Assembly (NCBI GenBank): GCA_937920515.1
Contig: CALEUG010000015.1
Coordinates: 135,382-179,265, forward strand
Source: an uncultured bacterium
GTDB lineage: Bacteria > Acidobacteriota > Aminicenantia > Aminicenantales > Saccharicenantaceae
DNA: 43,884 bases
Direction of reading: 5' to 3'
Positions 20,273 to 29,462 of this stretch are shown piece after piece; position 1 is the stretch's first letter, and each line of letters opens with the position of its first letter. The position numbers and the translations under genes were made by a program. Below the pieces are notes generated by a model. It did not search any database. It was not told the origin of the DNA and worked only from the letters and a program-made list of their open reading frames with translations.

Positions 20273-20308
20273 ATGAATATATGAATATATGAAAGGCTCT
20301 TCATATAT
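20273..20308. repeat. AT-rich tandem octamer running into a perfect 9-bp inverted repeat
   Basis: ATGAATAT is repeated head to tail (20273-20280, 20281-20288) and begins a third time. The second copy runs into ATATATGAA (20285-20293), which pairs exactly with TTCATATAT (20300-20308) across a 6-nt loop. It lies between the terminator and the M14-like gene and may be an operator or a site of duplex instability. Confidence 0.45.
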
Positions 20309-20469
20309 CGGGTTGAAGGATGAGGCCATCAATAAAGGACTGGATTAATCCGGCTGGGTTTACATAGAATATATAGAATATTGAAGGCGGCCGGCGGAGC
20401 GCCCGCTCCTGTTTCAGCTCCAGAGGGCGCAGTTGTTCAGGACGGGTCATCGGCCCGAAAGGAGGCAGG

Positions 20470-21546
20470 ATGAAAAAAAACAAGCGGGCAATAATATTAT
20501 TTTTCTGCTTGTTGACTTCAGCTCTGGTTCTGTCGGCGTTGGCCGAATCCCGGGCCGGAGCGAACCGGGTTTTTAGGACGGGCGACCTGGTCGCCGGGCC
20601 GGGCGAAACTGTCAGCGGCTTTCTGGAGGTTCCGGCGGGAGTGGACCCGGCCGCCAGAATTCCAATCACAATCATCAACGGCCGGAAAGCGGGCAGGGCT
20701 CTGGCTGCGGTGGCCGGCGTCCATCCCTACGAATATCCGCCCATACTGGCCCTTTACCGGGTTAAGGAATTAATAAGGCCTGATGACCTTTCTGGAACGC
20801 TAATCCTGGTCCACATCGCCAACCTGCCTGCCTTTCAGCGGCGCACCATCTACTACAACCCCTATGACTGGAAGAACCTCAACCGGGTTTTCCCGGGCGA
20901 CCCGGCTGGCACCCAGAGTCAGAGGATTGCGGCCGTCCTGACCGCCGAAATCGTGGACAGGGTTGAGGCTTTAATCGACATGCACTGCGGCGACGGAAAC
21001 GAGGCCCTGATTCCCTATACCTACTGGATGCTGAGCGGAGACCAGAAGCTTGATGCCGTCACCCGGGAAATGGCCCTGGCCTTTGGCCTCAAGCATATCA
21101 TCATTGACGAGACGAGGGTCCAGGACCTGAAAAATTCTAAGTACCTGGGTAACACGGCCATAGTCAGGAGAAAGCCGGCCATCACCACCGAGTCCGGTTA
21201 CCTGGGCCGGGTGGAGGAAGAAGCCATCGCCGCCAACGTGACCGGCGTCCTGAACGTGATGAAATATTTCGGAATGCTGCCCGGCCAGCCGGAGCTACAG
21301 TCGGACCCGGTCTGGATTGACAGGTATGAAGTGGTATATTCCGACCACGACGGCCTTTTCCACCCGCGGGCCGGGATGGGCGATTATGTCAGGGCCGGGC
21401 AGATAGTTGGAATAATCACCGATTATCACGGGAAAGCTGTGGCCGAGATGCGGGCGCCTTTTACCGGCATCCTGCTCTACATAATAGGCACTCCGCCCTG
21501 CAACAGAGGAGAGCCGCTGTTTGAAGTGGGCCGGGTCAAAGAATGA
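20470..21546 (+). CDS. Secreted M14-family (succinylglutamate desuccinylase/aspartoacylase-like) metallo-hydrolase
   Basis: An exported zinc amidohydrolase. A signal peptide covers about residues 1-30 (core ILFFCLLTSALVLSAL). Zinc ligands appear as H85 and E88 (GVHPYEYP) and H172 (DMHCGDG), the H-x-x-E ... H pattern of M14 enzymes; NLNRVFPGD is a typical substrate-loop motif. The C-terminal 80 residues form the beta-domain of the AstE/AspA subfamily. The family removes acyl groups from N-acyl amino acids or trims peptides; the secreted location suggests scavenging, but substrate is unknown. AAAGGAGG at 20458-20465 supports ATG 20470. Confidence 0.87.
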   Translation: MKKNKRAIILFFCLLTSALVLSALAESRAGANRVFRTGDLVAGPGETVSGFLEVPAGVDPAARIPITIINGRKAGRALAAVAGVHPYEYPPILALYRVKELIRPDDLSGTLILVHIANLPAFQRRTIYYNPYDWKNLNRVFPGDPAGTQSQRIAAVLTAEIVDRVEALIDMHCGDGNEALIPYTYWMLSGDQKLDAVTREMALAFGLKHIIIDETRVQDLKNSKYLGNTAIVRRKPAITTESGYLGRVEEEAIAANVTGVLNVMKYFGMLPGQPELQSDPVWIDRYEVVYSDHDGLFHPRAGMGDYVRAGQIVGIITDYHGKAVAEMRAPFTGILLYIIGTPPCNRGEPLFEVGRVKE

Positions 21547-21790
21547 TTACAGCGGGTAGAGAATGAGATTCGAAACCGCTTAATTCCTTCTGAAAGCTTT
21601 TGGGCCGGAGTTAATCAAATCCTGCTCAGGGCTGCAGCGGCCAGGTTCAGATTGGTTGGATTATCGTTCTGCGGCCTGAAGGTCCGCGGCCTGCCAGGCG
21701 CTAAAAATTCCCGGGGGCGGTGAACCTTATACCAGGAAATTCCGTCTATAGTTTTGAATTCCTGAAGATTTATCCTTTTTAAGGTGTGAA

Positions 21791-23971
21791 ATGATAAGAA
21801 GAAGTTTTTTAACATCTTCAACCCTTCTGGTATTTTTTGTTAGCATTTTCTTCAGCCCGGGCCCGGCCCGAACCTCTGCTCAGGCCCGGGAAGAGAAACT
21901 GGTCATTCCCAGGCTGACACACCCGCCAAAGATTGACGGCCTTCTGGATGAAGTCTACGAGCGGGAATCGCTCAAGATAGAAGACTTTGTGCAGCTGTCT
22001 CCGAAGGAAAATGGCCAGCCCAGCGAGAAAACAGTGGCCTATCTTGGCTACGACGAAAAGAATCTCTACCTGGCCTTTCGCTGCTTTGATTCCCAGCCGA
22101 AAAAAATTCGCTGTTCGGTAACCAGCCGGGACAATTGCCTGGAGGATGACTGGGTGATAATTTTCCTCGACACCTTCGGCGAGAAGCGGAGGGCCTTCAC
22201 CTTTGTCCTGAATCCCATCGGGGTTCAGGGTGACTTCATGCGGATGGAAGAGGGCGGCAACGACCGCATGGATGATTCCTGGGACACCTTTTTTATTTCT
22301 GACGGAAAGATGGATGACCTGGGCTACGTGGTGGAAGCGGCCATTCCCTTCAAGAGCATCCGCTTTCCCGACGAGGACCCCAAAACCTGGAACATCGTCC
22401 TGGGGCGAAACCTGCCCCGGACAGGCGAGATAATCATCTGGCCCCGCTATTCCCGCACCATTCCCGGCCTGCTCAGCCAGGGCCGGCCTTTCATCCTGAC
22501 CGGCCACCTGGAAAAGGGCAAGAACCTGGAAATAATGCCGGTGGTCACCTCGGCCAGGACCGAAGGCCAGAAAGTTGACGTGCAACCGGGCCTCAACCTT
22601 AAATACGGCGCCAATTCCAACCTGACTCTCGACCTGACGGCCAACCCGGACTTCAGCCAGGTGGAAGCCGACGTTCCCCAGATTGACCTCAACCTTCGCT
22701 ATGCCCTTTACTACCAGGAAAAGAGACCCTTTTTTCTGGAAGGCATGGAAATCTTCCGTTTTCCGGCGATAGAGATGGTCTATACCCGCCGGATCATTGA
22801 CCCCCTGTTCGGGGCCCGGGTAACCGGGAAGACCGGTCGTTTCAGCTACGGGCTGCTCACCGCTTACGACCAGAAGCCTACCGAAAGCCTGTGGGAGGTT
22901 CATAACGGCGGCGGCGAAGAAGCAGTCGACCGCAATGCCCTGTTTAACATCTTCCGGGTGAAGGCCGACGTCTTCGACCAGTCCTACGTGGGTTTTACCC
23001 TGGCCGATAAAGAAATAACCGGCGGCGCCTGGAACCGGGTGGCTGGAATAGACGGCATGTGGCGTTTCAAGGACCGATTCTTCTTTTCCTTCCAGGCCCT
23101 GGCTTCAGACACCAGGAACGAAGAGCGCAACACTGCCCTGGCTCCAGCCCTCTACAGCGAATTCTACTATTACACCAGGCTCAGGAAAAAGCTGCACTGG
23201 GGAACCGGCGGTTATTTTCAGGCGATGCATCCCGACTTTGAAGCCTCTTCCGGTTTTGTCAACCGGGTGGATTACCGACTGACCGGTCTTTTTACTTTTT
23301 TTAACCTGTTCACCGATAAAAAATACCTCAACCAGGTCGACCTGAACCTCCAGGTGGCTCAGCGCGATTCCTACCGGGGAGACATCGTCCAGGATAAATG
23401 GGTTCGGGCCCGTCTCCAGTTCCGGCTGACCGAGTTCAACCGGATATTCCTGTTTCTGACCAGGTCAATGGAACGGTACGCCGGGACCGATTTTCACAAG
23501 ACAACTTTTTACCTGGAAGGGCAGACAACCTTTCTGAGCTGGCTGCCCTTTAATTTTTATTTCCAGACCGGGCACAGCATCAAATACGACCCGGAAGACC
23601 CCTTTCTTGGCTACAGCAACATCTACGGCCTGTTTCTGACGCTCAAGCCGGAAAAAAGGCTGCAGCTCGGACTGGACGTCAACTGGCAGACTTACTGGAG
23701 AGAGTGGGGCGGCGAGAAACTCTGGGATTACCTGGTGATCAGGCAAAAAACCACCTTCCAGATTTCCAAGACCCTGTCCGTCCGAACCATTATCGATTAC
23801 AACGATTATTATAAAAAGATATTCGGCAGCCTGCTCCTGAGCTGGGTGCTGCGGCCCGGAACCCTTTTCTACCTGGGAGCCGACTCCAACAGCCTGCGGG
23901 ACGAATTCGGACATTACGGCCGTACCAATTATGGGGTGTTCATGAAATTTTCCTACTGGTGGAGGATCTAA
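21791..23971 (+). CDS. DUF5916 protein with N-terminal CBM9-like domain (predicted outer-membrane barrel)
   Basis: A 726-residue exported protein. After a signal peptide (about 1-30) comes a carbohydrate-binding family 9-like domain (from PKIDGLLDEVYERESLKIED to about residue 230), which in secreted enzymes binds sugars. The rest is the DUF5916 region, rich in alternating hydrophobic and aromatic residues and ending in FMKFSYWWRI, an aromatic C terminus typical of outer-membrane beta-barrels. Such proteins are frequent in Bacteroidetes, Gemmatimonadetes and Acidobacteria-like genomes; no function is established. AAGGTG just before ATG 21791 serves as ribosome-binding site. It is apparently monocistronic, ending in tandem hairpins. 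Confidence 0.87.
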   Translation: MIRRSFLTSSTLLVFFVSIFFSPGPARTSAQAREEKLVIPRLTHPPKIDGLLDEVYERESLKIEDFVQLSPKENGQPSEKTVAYLGYDEKNLYLAFRCFDSQPKKIRCSVTSRDNCLEDDWVIIFLDTFGEKRRAFTFVLNPIGVQGDFMRMEEGGNDRMDDSWDTFFISDGKMDDLGYVVEAAIPFKSIRFPDEDPKTWNIVLGRNLPRTGEIIIWPRYSRTIPGLLSQGRPFILTGHLEKGKNLEIMPVVTSARTEGQKVDVQPGLNLKYGANSNLTLDLTANPDFSQVEADVPQIDLNLRYALYYQEKRPFFLEGMEIFRFPAIEMVYTRRIIDPLFGARVTGKTGRFSYGLLTAYDQKPTESLWEVHNGGGEEAVDRNALFNIFRVKADVFDQSYVGFTLADKEITGGAWNRVAGIDGMWRFKDRFFFSFQALASDTRNEERNTALAPALYSEFYYYTRLRKKLHWGTGGYFQAMHPDFEASSGFVNRVDYRLTGLFTFFNLFTDKKYLNQVDLNLQVAQRDSYRGDIVQDKWVRARLQFRLTEFNRIFLFLTRSMERYAGTDFHKTTFYLEGQTTFLSWLPFNFYFQTGHSIKYDPEDPFLGYSNIYGLFLTLKPEKRLQLGLDVNWQTYWREWGGEKLWDYLVIRQKTTFQISKTLSVRTIIDYNDYYKKIFGSLLLSWVLRPGTLFYLGADSNSLRDEFGHYGRTNYGVFMKFSYWWRI

Positions 23972-23981
23972 GGGCTCCGGC

Positions 23982-24039
23982 GGGCAAGAATATGGCTTGC
24001 CCATTCACATAAATGGGGTAGAGGATAGACCTCTGCCCC
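23982..24039 (+). terminator. Two tandem hairpins between the DUF5916 gene and mfd
   Basis: The first hairpin is GGGCAAG (23982-23988) with CTTGCCC (23996-24002), 7 bp perfect. The second is GGGGTAGAGG (24015-24024) with CCTCTGCCCC (24030-24039), 10 bp including one T-G pair, with a 5-nt loop. Neither has a clear T-tract. They probably end the DUF5916 transcript; the second also overlaps the mfd -35 region. Confidence 0.5.
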
Positions 24040-24054
24040 TCACTCGTCTAAAAT
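24026..24054 (+). promoter_or_regulatory. Promoter of mfd
   Basis: TAGACC (24026-24031), a 17-nt spacer and TAAAAT (24049-24054). The predicted start falls on or next to the GTG start codon at 24061, so the transcript would be leaderless. The -35 lies in the loop and descending arm of the second hairpin. Confidence 0.5.
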
Positions 24055-24060
24055 AGTCAT

Positions 24061-27000
24061 GTGAGTCTGGAATTTCTGGCAGGGCTGCCGGAGTTCAGGG
24101 CCCTGGTAGCCAGGTTAAAGGAGGGGGAGGACTGTCTTTTTTTGAGCGGGGTTATTCCCGAAGCCCGTCCCTATTTCTTTGCCCTGCTGGCCAGGGAAAT
24201 CGACGGTCCGCTGGTGGTCATCAGTCCCGTTAACAGCCCCCTTGGTGAACTCAGGCTGGAAACCGAAAATTTCCTCCGGCTGCTGTCCGTAAAAAGAGAA
24301 GTCCAGGTCCTGCCGGCCCCGGGCAACGAACCTTACCTGGAAGTGGCCGTTCCCTTAGAGGCCGTGGCTTCCAGGATGAAGACCTTCTACAGCCTTCTCC
24401 TCGGCCACAGGCCACTCGTCTTTACCAGCCTGGCCGGACTGCTGAAGCCAGTGCCGGTCGCCCCCGACCTGGAAAAATCTTTTATCAGGATAAACTCAGG
24501 CGACGAGCTCGACCGCGACTGGCTGCTGGCCAGGTTGAAGGAGTTCGGTTATGCCCATGAAGACCTGGTGGCTTCAGCCGGCGAGTATGCTTACCGCGGC
24601 GGCATCGTGGATGTGTATTCGGTCTGGTCGGTTTACCCGGTGCGCCTGGAATTTGCCGGAAACCGGGTGGTGTCCATCCGGGAATTTGACGCCTCCACCC
24701 AGAGGTCCGTCAAGCGGGTTGAGTCGGCCGTCGTGCCGTCGCTGCGCGAATTTCCCGGGGACAATGAATTCATTGAGAAATTCTGCCGGCAGGCCAGAAA
24801 ACGAGCTCCCCGCAACCGGGACCTGGAGCAAAAGATAGAGCTTTTGCGGGAAGGAGAAATCTTCCCGTCCTTTGCTTATTCCGCCCTGCTGGTCAGAGAA
24901 CATTTTGCCCCGGTTACCGCACTCCTGGAAAACCCGCTGTTCATATTTGAGGAGCACGACCAGGTGGAAAAAGACTGGGAGGAACGGCTGGCCGAATGGC
25001 GAAAAGCTTATGAAGAGCAGGCGGCCCGGTCAGCGTTCTACCTCCCTCCGGAAGAAATTTTCCCGCCGGAAATCCTGAAGTCAATCCGCCGGCGCGCCCT
25101 GAACCTGGGCGAGCTGGGCCAGGAAGAGGACGTCCGGGGTTTTCATTTTTCCTTCCAGCCCGTGCCCCGCTTTGATAACAGGATTCCGTTTTTTCTCCAG
25201 TACCTGAAAAAGCGCCAGGAAGAGCGCGACCTGTGTTATCTTTTCCTGTCCAACCCGGGAAAGCGGGAACGCCTGGCCTCGGTGCTGCGGGAGGAAGACA
25301 TCCCGGCCCGGCTTCTCCCCAGCCCCCGGGAAAGTCCGCGCGGAGAGGAGGTCAACCTGGTGGAAGGGGAACTGCAACGCGGTTTCTGTTTCCCCCGGCA
25401 AAAAGTTTTCTTTTTTGCCGAGCGGGATATTTTTACCGAAGAGAAAGTCATAACCAGCCGCCTCCCGCGCAAGCTTTTTTTCTCCCAGTTCCAGGACCTG
25501 AACCAGGGGGATTACGTGGTTCATACCGAGTATGGCGTCGGCCGCTTCAACGGCCTGAAAAAACTGGACATCGACGGCCGCTCCCACGACTTTATCGAAA
25601 TCGTCTACCGCGACGACGACCGGCTGCTGGTGCCGGTGGAAGACCTGAACCTGGTCCAGAAGTTCTCCAGCTCGCCCGGAGTGACGCCCCAGCTGGATAA
25701 GCTCGGCACTCAGACCTGGGCCAGAACCAGGGCCCGGGTCAAGAAGGCCGTGGAAGAAATCGCCCGGGAACTCCTGGAGCTCTATGCCCGGAGAAAGACG
25801 GTTGAAGGCATTGCTTACAGCCCCGGAGGCCAGTGGGAAAGAGAATTTGAAAAAATGTTCGCCTACGAGGAGACCGAGGACCAGCTCAGGGCCATTGAAG
25901 AGGTCAAGCGGGACATGGAATCTCCCCGCCCGATGGACAGACTGCTGTGCGGCGATGTCGGCTACGGAAAGACCGAGGTGGCCATGAGGGCCGCCTTCAA
26001 GGCGGTGATGGACGGAAAGCAGGTAGCCGTTCTCTGTCCTACTACGGTCCTGGTTGTCCAGCATCTCAATACCTTTCGCCAGCGGATGCTTCTTTTCCCG
26101 GTGCGGGTGGAAGCCCTGACCAGGCTGCAGTCGCGAAAAGAACAGCAGAGAATAATAGAGGACCTGAAAAAAGGTTTCGTGGACATCATCATCGGCACTC
26201 ACCGCCTGCTTTCTCCGGATGTGGGTTTTCGTGAACTGGGATTGCTGATAATAGACGAAGAGCAGAGGTTCGGCGTCAGCCATAAAGAAAGAATCAAGCA
26301 GCTTAAAGCTAACATCGATGTTCTGACCCTGACCGCCACCCCGATACCGCGAACTCTCAACCTGGCTCTGAGCGGCCTGCGCGACATCAGCCTGATAGAA
26401 ACGCCGCCCCGGGACAGGCTGGCGGTGCATACGGTGGTGGCGCCTTTCAATTCAGGCCTGGTGGCCTCGGCCGTCAGGCAGGAACTCGAGCGCCAGGGGC
26501 AGGTCTATTACATTCACAACCGCATAGAGGATTTAGACAGGGTGGCCGACCTGGTCCGCCGGCTGGTTCCCCGGTCCCGGGTGGTGACCATCCACGGGAG
26601 GATGAAAGGGCCCGAGCTGGAAAAGAGGATGCTCGATTTTATAAACCAGAAATACAACGTCCTGGTTTCCACCACCATCATCGAGAATGGAATCGACATT
26701 CCCCTGGTTAATACCCTGATCGTCGACCGGGCTGACCTTTACGGGCTGGCCCAGCTCTACCAGCTCCGGGGCCGGGTCGGGAGGTCATCCCGGCAGGCCT
26801 ACGCCTACTTCCTGGTACCGCCGCTGTTTGAGCTCAGCCCGGAAGCCAGGGAGAGGCTCAAGGCGCTCAAGGAGTTCAGCGAGCTCGGCTCCGGTTTCCG
26901 GCTGGCGGCCCGCGACCTGGAAATCAGGGGGGCCGGCAACATCCTGGGACACAGGCAGCATGGTTTTATAGAAGCGGTCGGCTATGAGTATTTTCTGCAG

Positions 27001-27495
27001 CTCCTGGAGCGGGCGGTCAGGGAACAGAAAGGAGAAAAGCTGGAAGAAGCCCGGTGTGAAATTAATCTCAAAGTTGACTTCAGAATTCCGGAAGATTACC
27101 TGCCCCAGGTTAACCTTCGCCTGAACCTTTACAAAAGGTTGTCGGCCCTGGAAAACCCGGAGGAAGTCCTGAAAATAAGGGAAGAAATCCAGGACCGCTT
27201 CGGTCCCTTCCCCCCGGGGGTGGAGAATCTTTTCCTCTACGCTCAGATTAAGCATTACGCCGGAAGGATAAAGCTTAAAGCTCTCGACCGACACGGCCAG
27301 AGGCTTCTGGTCAAATTTCCGCCTGAAGTCCATTTCCGCTGGGATGGGGTGCAGAGGCTGCTCCAGCGCTACCATGGAAGTGTCTCTCCGCTCGGGTTGA
27401 TGGCCTTTAATCTGCAGGCTGGCACCGACCATGAGTTTCTGGTTCAAGCCCGGCTTATCTTGAAGGAGCTCTCCGGCTATACTATAATCAACTGA
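24061..27495 (+). CDS. mfd: Transcription-repair coupling factor Mfd
   Basis: This is a DNA translocase that dislodges RNA polymerase stalled at lesions and recruits UvrA. The 1144 residues follow the standard order: UvrB-like N-terminal domains, the CarD-like RNA-polymerase-interacting domain (GDYVVHTEYGVGRFNGLKKL near residue 480), then the RecG-like motor with Walker A GDVGYGKT at 631-638 and DEEQ at 732-735, motif VI with QLRGRVGRS, and a C-terminal TRCF domain. Length is normal. The GTG at 24061 lies 6 nt after a TAAAAT box and no Shine-Dalgarno is present. Two peptidyl-prolyl isomerase genes follow, an mfd-ppiC-surA order seen in other diderms. Confidence 0.97.
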   Translation: MSLEFLAGLPEFRALVARLKEGEDCLFLSGVIPEARPYFFALLAREIDGPLVVISPVNSPLGELRLETENFLRLLSVKREVQVLPAPGNEPYLEVAVPLEAVASRMKTFYSLLLGHRPLVFTSLAGLLKPVPVAPDLEKSFIRINSGDELDRDWLLARLKEFGYAHEDLVASAGEYAYRGGIVDVYSVWSVYPVRLEFAGNRVVSIREFDASTQRSVKRVESAVVPSLREFPGDNEFIEKFCRQARKRAPRNRDLEQKIELLREGEIFPSFAYSALLVREHFAPVTALLENPLFIFEEHDQVEKDWEERLAEWRKAYEEQAARSAFYLPPEEIFPPEILKSIRRRALNLGELGQEEDVRGFHFSFQPVPRFDNRIPFFLQYLKKRQEERDLCYLFLSNPGKRERLASVLREEDIPARLLPSPRESPRGEEVNLVEGELQRGFCFPRQKVFFFAERDIFTEEKVITSRLPRKLFFSQFQDLNQGDYVVHTEYGVGRFNGLKKLDIDGRSHDFIEIVYRDDDRLLVPVEDLNLVQKFSSSPGVTPQLDKLGTQTWARTRARVKKAVEEIARELLELYARRKTVEGIAYSPGGQWEREFEKMFAYEETEDQLRAIEEVKRDMESPRPMDRLLCGDVGYGKTEVAMRAAFKAVMDGKQVAVLCPTTVLVVQHLNTFRQRMLLFPVRVEALTRLQSRKEQQRIIEDLKKGFVDIIIGTHRLLSPDVGFRELGLLIIDEEQRFGVSHKERIKQLKANIDVLTLTATPIPRTLNLALSGLRDISLIETPPRDRLAVHTVVAPFNSGLVASAVRQELERQGQVYYIHNRIEDLDRVADLVRRLVPRSRVVTIHGRMKGPELEKRMLDFINQKYNVLVSTTIIENGIDIPLVNTLIVDRADLYGLAQLYQLRGRVGRSSRQAYAYFLVPPLFELSPEARERLKALKEFSELGSGFRLAARDLEIRGAGNILGHRQHGFIEAVGYEYFLQLLERAVREQKGEKLEEARCEINLKVDFRIPEDYLPQVNLRLNLYKRLSALENPEEVLKIREEIQDRFGPFPPGVENLFLYAQIKHYAGRIKLKALDRHGQRLLVKFPPEVHFRWDGVQRLLQRYHGSVSPLGLMAFNLQAGTDHEFLVQARLILKELSGYTIIN
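27460..27488 (+). promoter_or_regulatory. Internal promoter at the 3' end of mfd
   Basis: TTGAAG (27460-27465), a 17-nt spacer and a perfect TATAAT (27483-27488), inside the last mfd codons. It would start transcripts near 27495 for the parvulin-surA pair. Confidence 0.5.
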
Positions 27496-27512
27496 GGCTG
27501 CGTGGAATTTCC

Positions 27513-28460
27513 ATGAAAAAAGCTATCCTGATTATACTGTTGCTTGTTCTGGCGGGGGCCGTCCTGTATTTCGGTTACCACTATTTCCAGGAGAAAAAAG
27601 GAGAAGAAACTGCGGATGACCGGAGGGATAAGGTTGTCTTCAGGGTGGAGGAAAAGAGTTATACCCTGGCCGATTTTGATGGCTACGTCAGGATTTTAAA
27701 CCCAGGCCGGCAGGAACTCCCTGCGGAAGCCATGAGCCAGCTTTTTGACCAGTTTATCGAAGACAAGTTGATACTCTATTCCGCCCTGAAACAGGGCCTG
27801 AGACTGACGTCCGAGGAAAAGGAAGCCTTCCTGCGGCGGATGACCCGGGATTACCCGGCCGAAGAAGGCCTGGCCGAAAAGCTGGCTGCTGACCGCAGTC
27901 TGGAAGAAAGCCTGCTGGTGGGAAAATACAAGCATGAAAAGATAAAAGAAGTGGTGGTGAGCGAAGACGAGATAAGAAAGTATTACGAGGACAACAAACG
28001 GGACTTCCTGGCCCCGGAGCGAGTCAGGGTCAGCCAGATACTGGTTTCCTCCAGCGAACAGGCCATAAAGTTGAGAGAAAAGTTGCAGAGGGCGAGCGAG
28101 GATGAATTCAGGCAGGCGGCCAGAGAGTTTTCCCGGGCTCCGGACGCTTACAAGGGCGGAGTAATGGGAGTTTTCAAGCCGGGCGAGCTTCCGGCTGACA
28201 TGGAAAGGGTCATCTTTTCCCTGGAGGAAGGCCGGCTGTCCACCGTCTTTCAGTCAGCATACGGCTACCATATTTTCCGTCTGGACAGGAAATACTCGCC
28301 CAGCCTGCTGAAGCTGGAAGAAGCCGCGCCCCGGATCCGAAACCTTTTGCTGGAAAAGAAAGTTAAGGATATAGTGAGCCGGGAAGTCGAAGAACTTAAA
28401 GCTACTTATCACTGGGAGGTTTTTCCGGACAACCTGCCTTTTAAGTATGAAGGGAATTAA
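27513..28460 (+). CDS. Membrane-anchored PpiC/PrsA-type peptidyl-prolyl isomerase
   Basis: An envelope parvulin that helps secreted or outer-membrane proteins fold. An N-terminal hydrophobic segment (residues 2-22, AILIILLLVLAGAVLYFGYH) acts as anchor or uncleaved leader. It is followed by a SurA_N-like helical region (about 45-150) and a parvulin domain (about 165-275) with RVSQILVSS, GGVMGVFKPGELP and SAYGYHIFRL. Length 315. It lies 17 nt after mfd and overlaps an alternative start of the following surA-like gene. The two proteins are sequence-related and probably work together. Confidence 0.88.
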   Translation: MKKAILIILLLVLAGAVLYFGYHYFQEKKGEETADDRRDKVVFRVEEKSYTLADFDGYVRILNPGRQELPAEAMSQLFDQFIEDKLILYSALKQGLRLTSEEKEAFLRRMTRDYPAEEGLAEKLAADRSLEESLLVGKYKHEKIKEVVVSEDEIRKYYEDNKRDFLAPERVRVSQILVSSSEQAIKLREKLQRASEDEFRQAAREFSRAPDAYKGGVMGVFKPGELPADMERVIFSLEEGRLSTVFQSAYGYHIFRLDRKYSPSLLKLEEAAPRIRNLLLEKKVKDIVSREVEELKATYHWEVFPDNLPFKYEGN

Positions 28461-28461
28461 T

Positions 28462-29430
28462 ATGACTGCAAAAAAAATGGTAATGCTGGGACTGACCCTT
28501 ATGGCCGTAGCCCTCTGGCTCCCCGGAGATGTGGTTGAAGAAATAGTGGCCATCGTCAACGGCGACGTCATCACCCTTTCCGAGTACCGGGAGCAGTTCA
28601 ACTACACCGTCCAGATGCTGCGGGCCCAGTTGAGCGGAGAGCAGTATTTCAAAGAGTACGAACGGCTGAAGGATTCGCTCCTGGACATGATGATCACCGA
28701 CCTGCTGTTGCTCCAGAAGGCCCGGGAACAGAACCTTAACGTCAAGGAGCAGCTGAAAGCCACCATCGAAAAAATTAAAGAGGACAACCACCTGTCTTCG
28801 GATGATGAGCTGATCCGGGCCATGAATGCCCAGGGTATAGATTACAACGTCTGGGTGAAGGAGCTGGAAGAGAACCTGATGCGCCAGGCGGTAATCTACG
28901 TCGAGGTCGACCGGAACATCGTCCTGGATGACGCCGAGATAGTTTCATATTACAAGAAGAAGCCGGAAGAATTCATTGTGCCGCCCGAATACAGGATCAG
29001 GGCCATCTATCTCTCCTCTGCCACCAACCCTGAATACCTGCTGGAAGAAAAGAGAAATGCCATCCTGGAAAAATTGAAAAGCGGCTCGGCCTTTGAAGAC
29101 CTGGTAACCGAGTATTCGGAAGGGCCAAAGGAAAACGGCGGCGACCTGGGGTTTTTTAAGAAGGGAGAGCTGGAGAAGACCATCGAACAGGCCGTGGAAA
29201 AGCTCAAGCCGGGCGAGATTTCATCCTGGATTCAGGCCAGAAACGGCTGGTACCTGGTAAAGCTGGAAGAAAAGAAGGAAAGTTACCAGAAGACCTTCGA
29301 CCAGGCCCGGTCTGAAATCGAGCAGAAACTCTACATGCAGAAAAGAGATCAGAAAATAAACGAGTACGTTAAAAAATTGAAAGAAGAAAGTTTTATAAAA
29401 ATCCTGAAACCCAATCCCCTGAATCTTTAG
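28462..29430 (+). CDS. surA: SurA-like periplasmic chaperone/peptidyl-prolyl isomerase
   Basis: A periplasmic chaperone for outer-membrane proteins. A short signal-like leader (MVMLGLTLMAVALWL) precedes the SurA N-terminal domain (VVEEIVAIVNGDVITLSEY), and a parvulin domain follows (about residues 165-270: PEYRIRAIYL, GGDLGFFKKGELE, RNGWYLVKLEE). It has one parvulin domain, not the two of E. coli SurA. An upstream in-frame ATG at 28447 overlaps the previous gene, but AGGGA just ahead of ATG 28462 favours the latter. Confidence 0.86.
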   Translation: MTAKKMVMLGLTLMAVALWLPGDVVEEIVAIVNGDVITLSEYREQFNYTVQMLRAQLSGEQYFKEYERLKDSLLDMMITDLLLLQKAREQNLNVKEQLKATIEKIKEDNHLSSDDELIRAMNAQGIDYNVWVKELEENLMRQAVIYVEVDRNIVLDDAEIVSYYKKKPEEFIVPPEYRIRAIYLSSATNPEYLLEEKRNAILEKLKSGSAFEDLVTEYSEGPKENGGDLGFFKKGELEKTIEQAVEKLKPGEISSWIQARNGWYLVKLEEKKESYQKTFDQARSEIEQKLYMQKRDQKINEYVKKLKEESFIKILKPNPLNL

Positions 29431-29462
29431 TGGGGCGGCTGAAGAATCGGTTGCCCGCAGGG

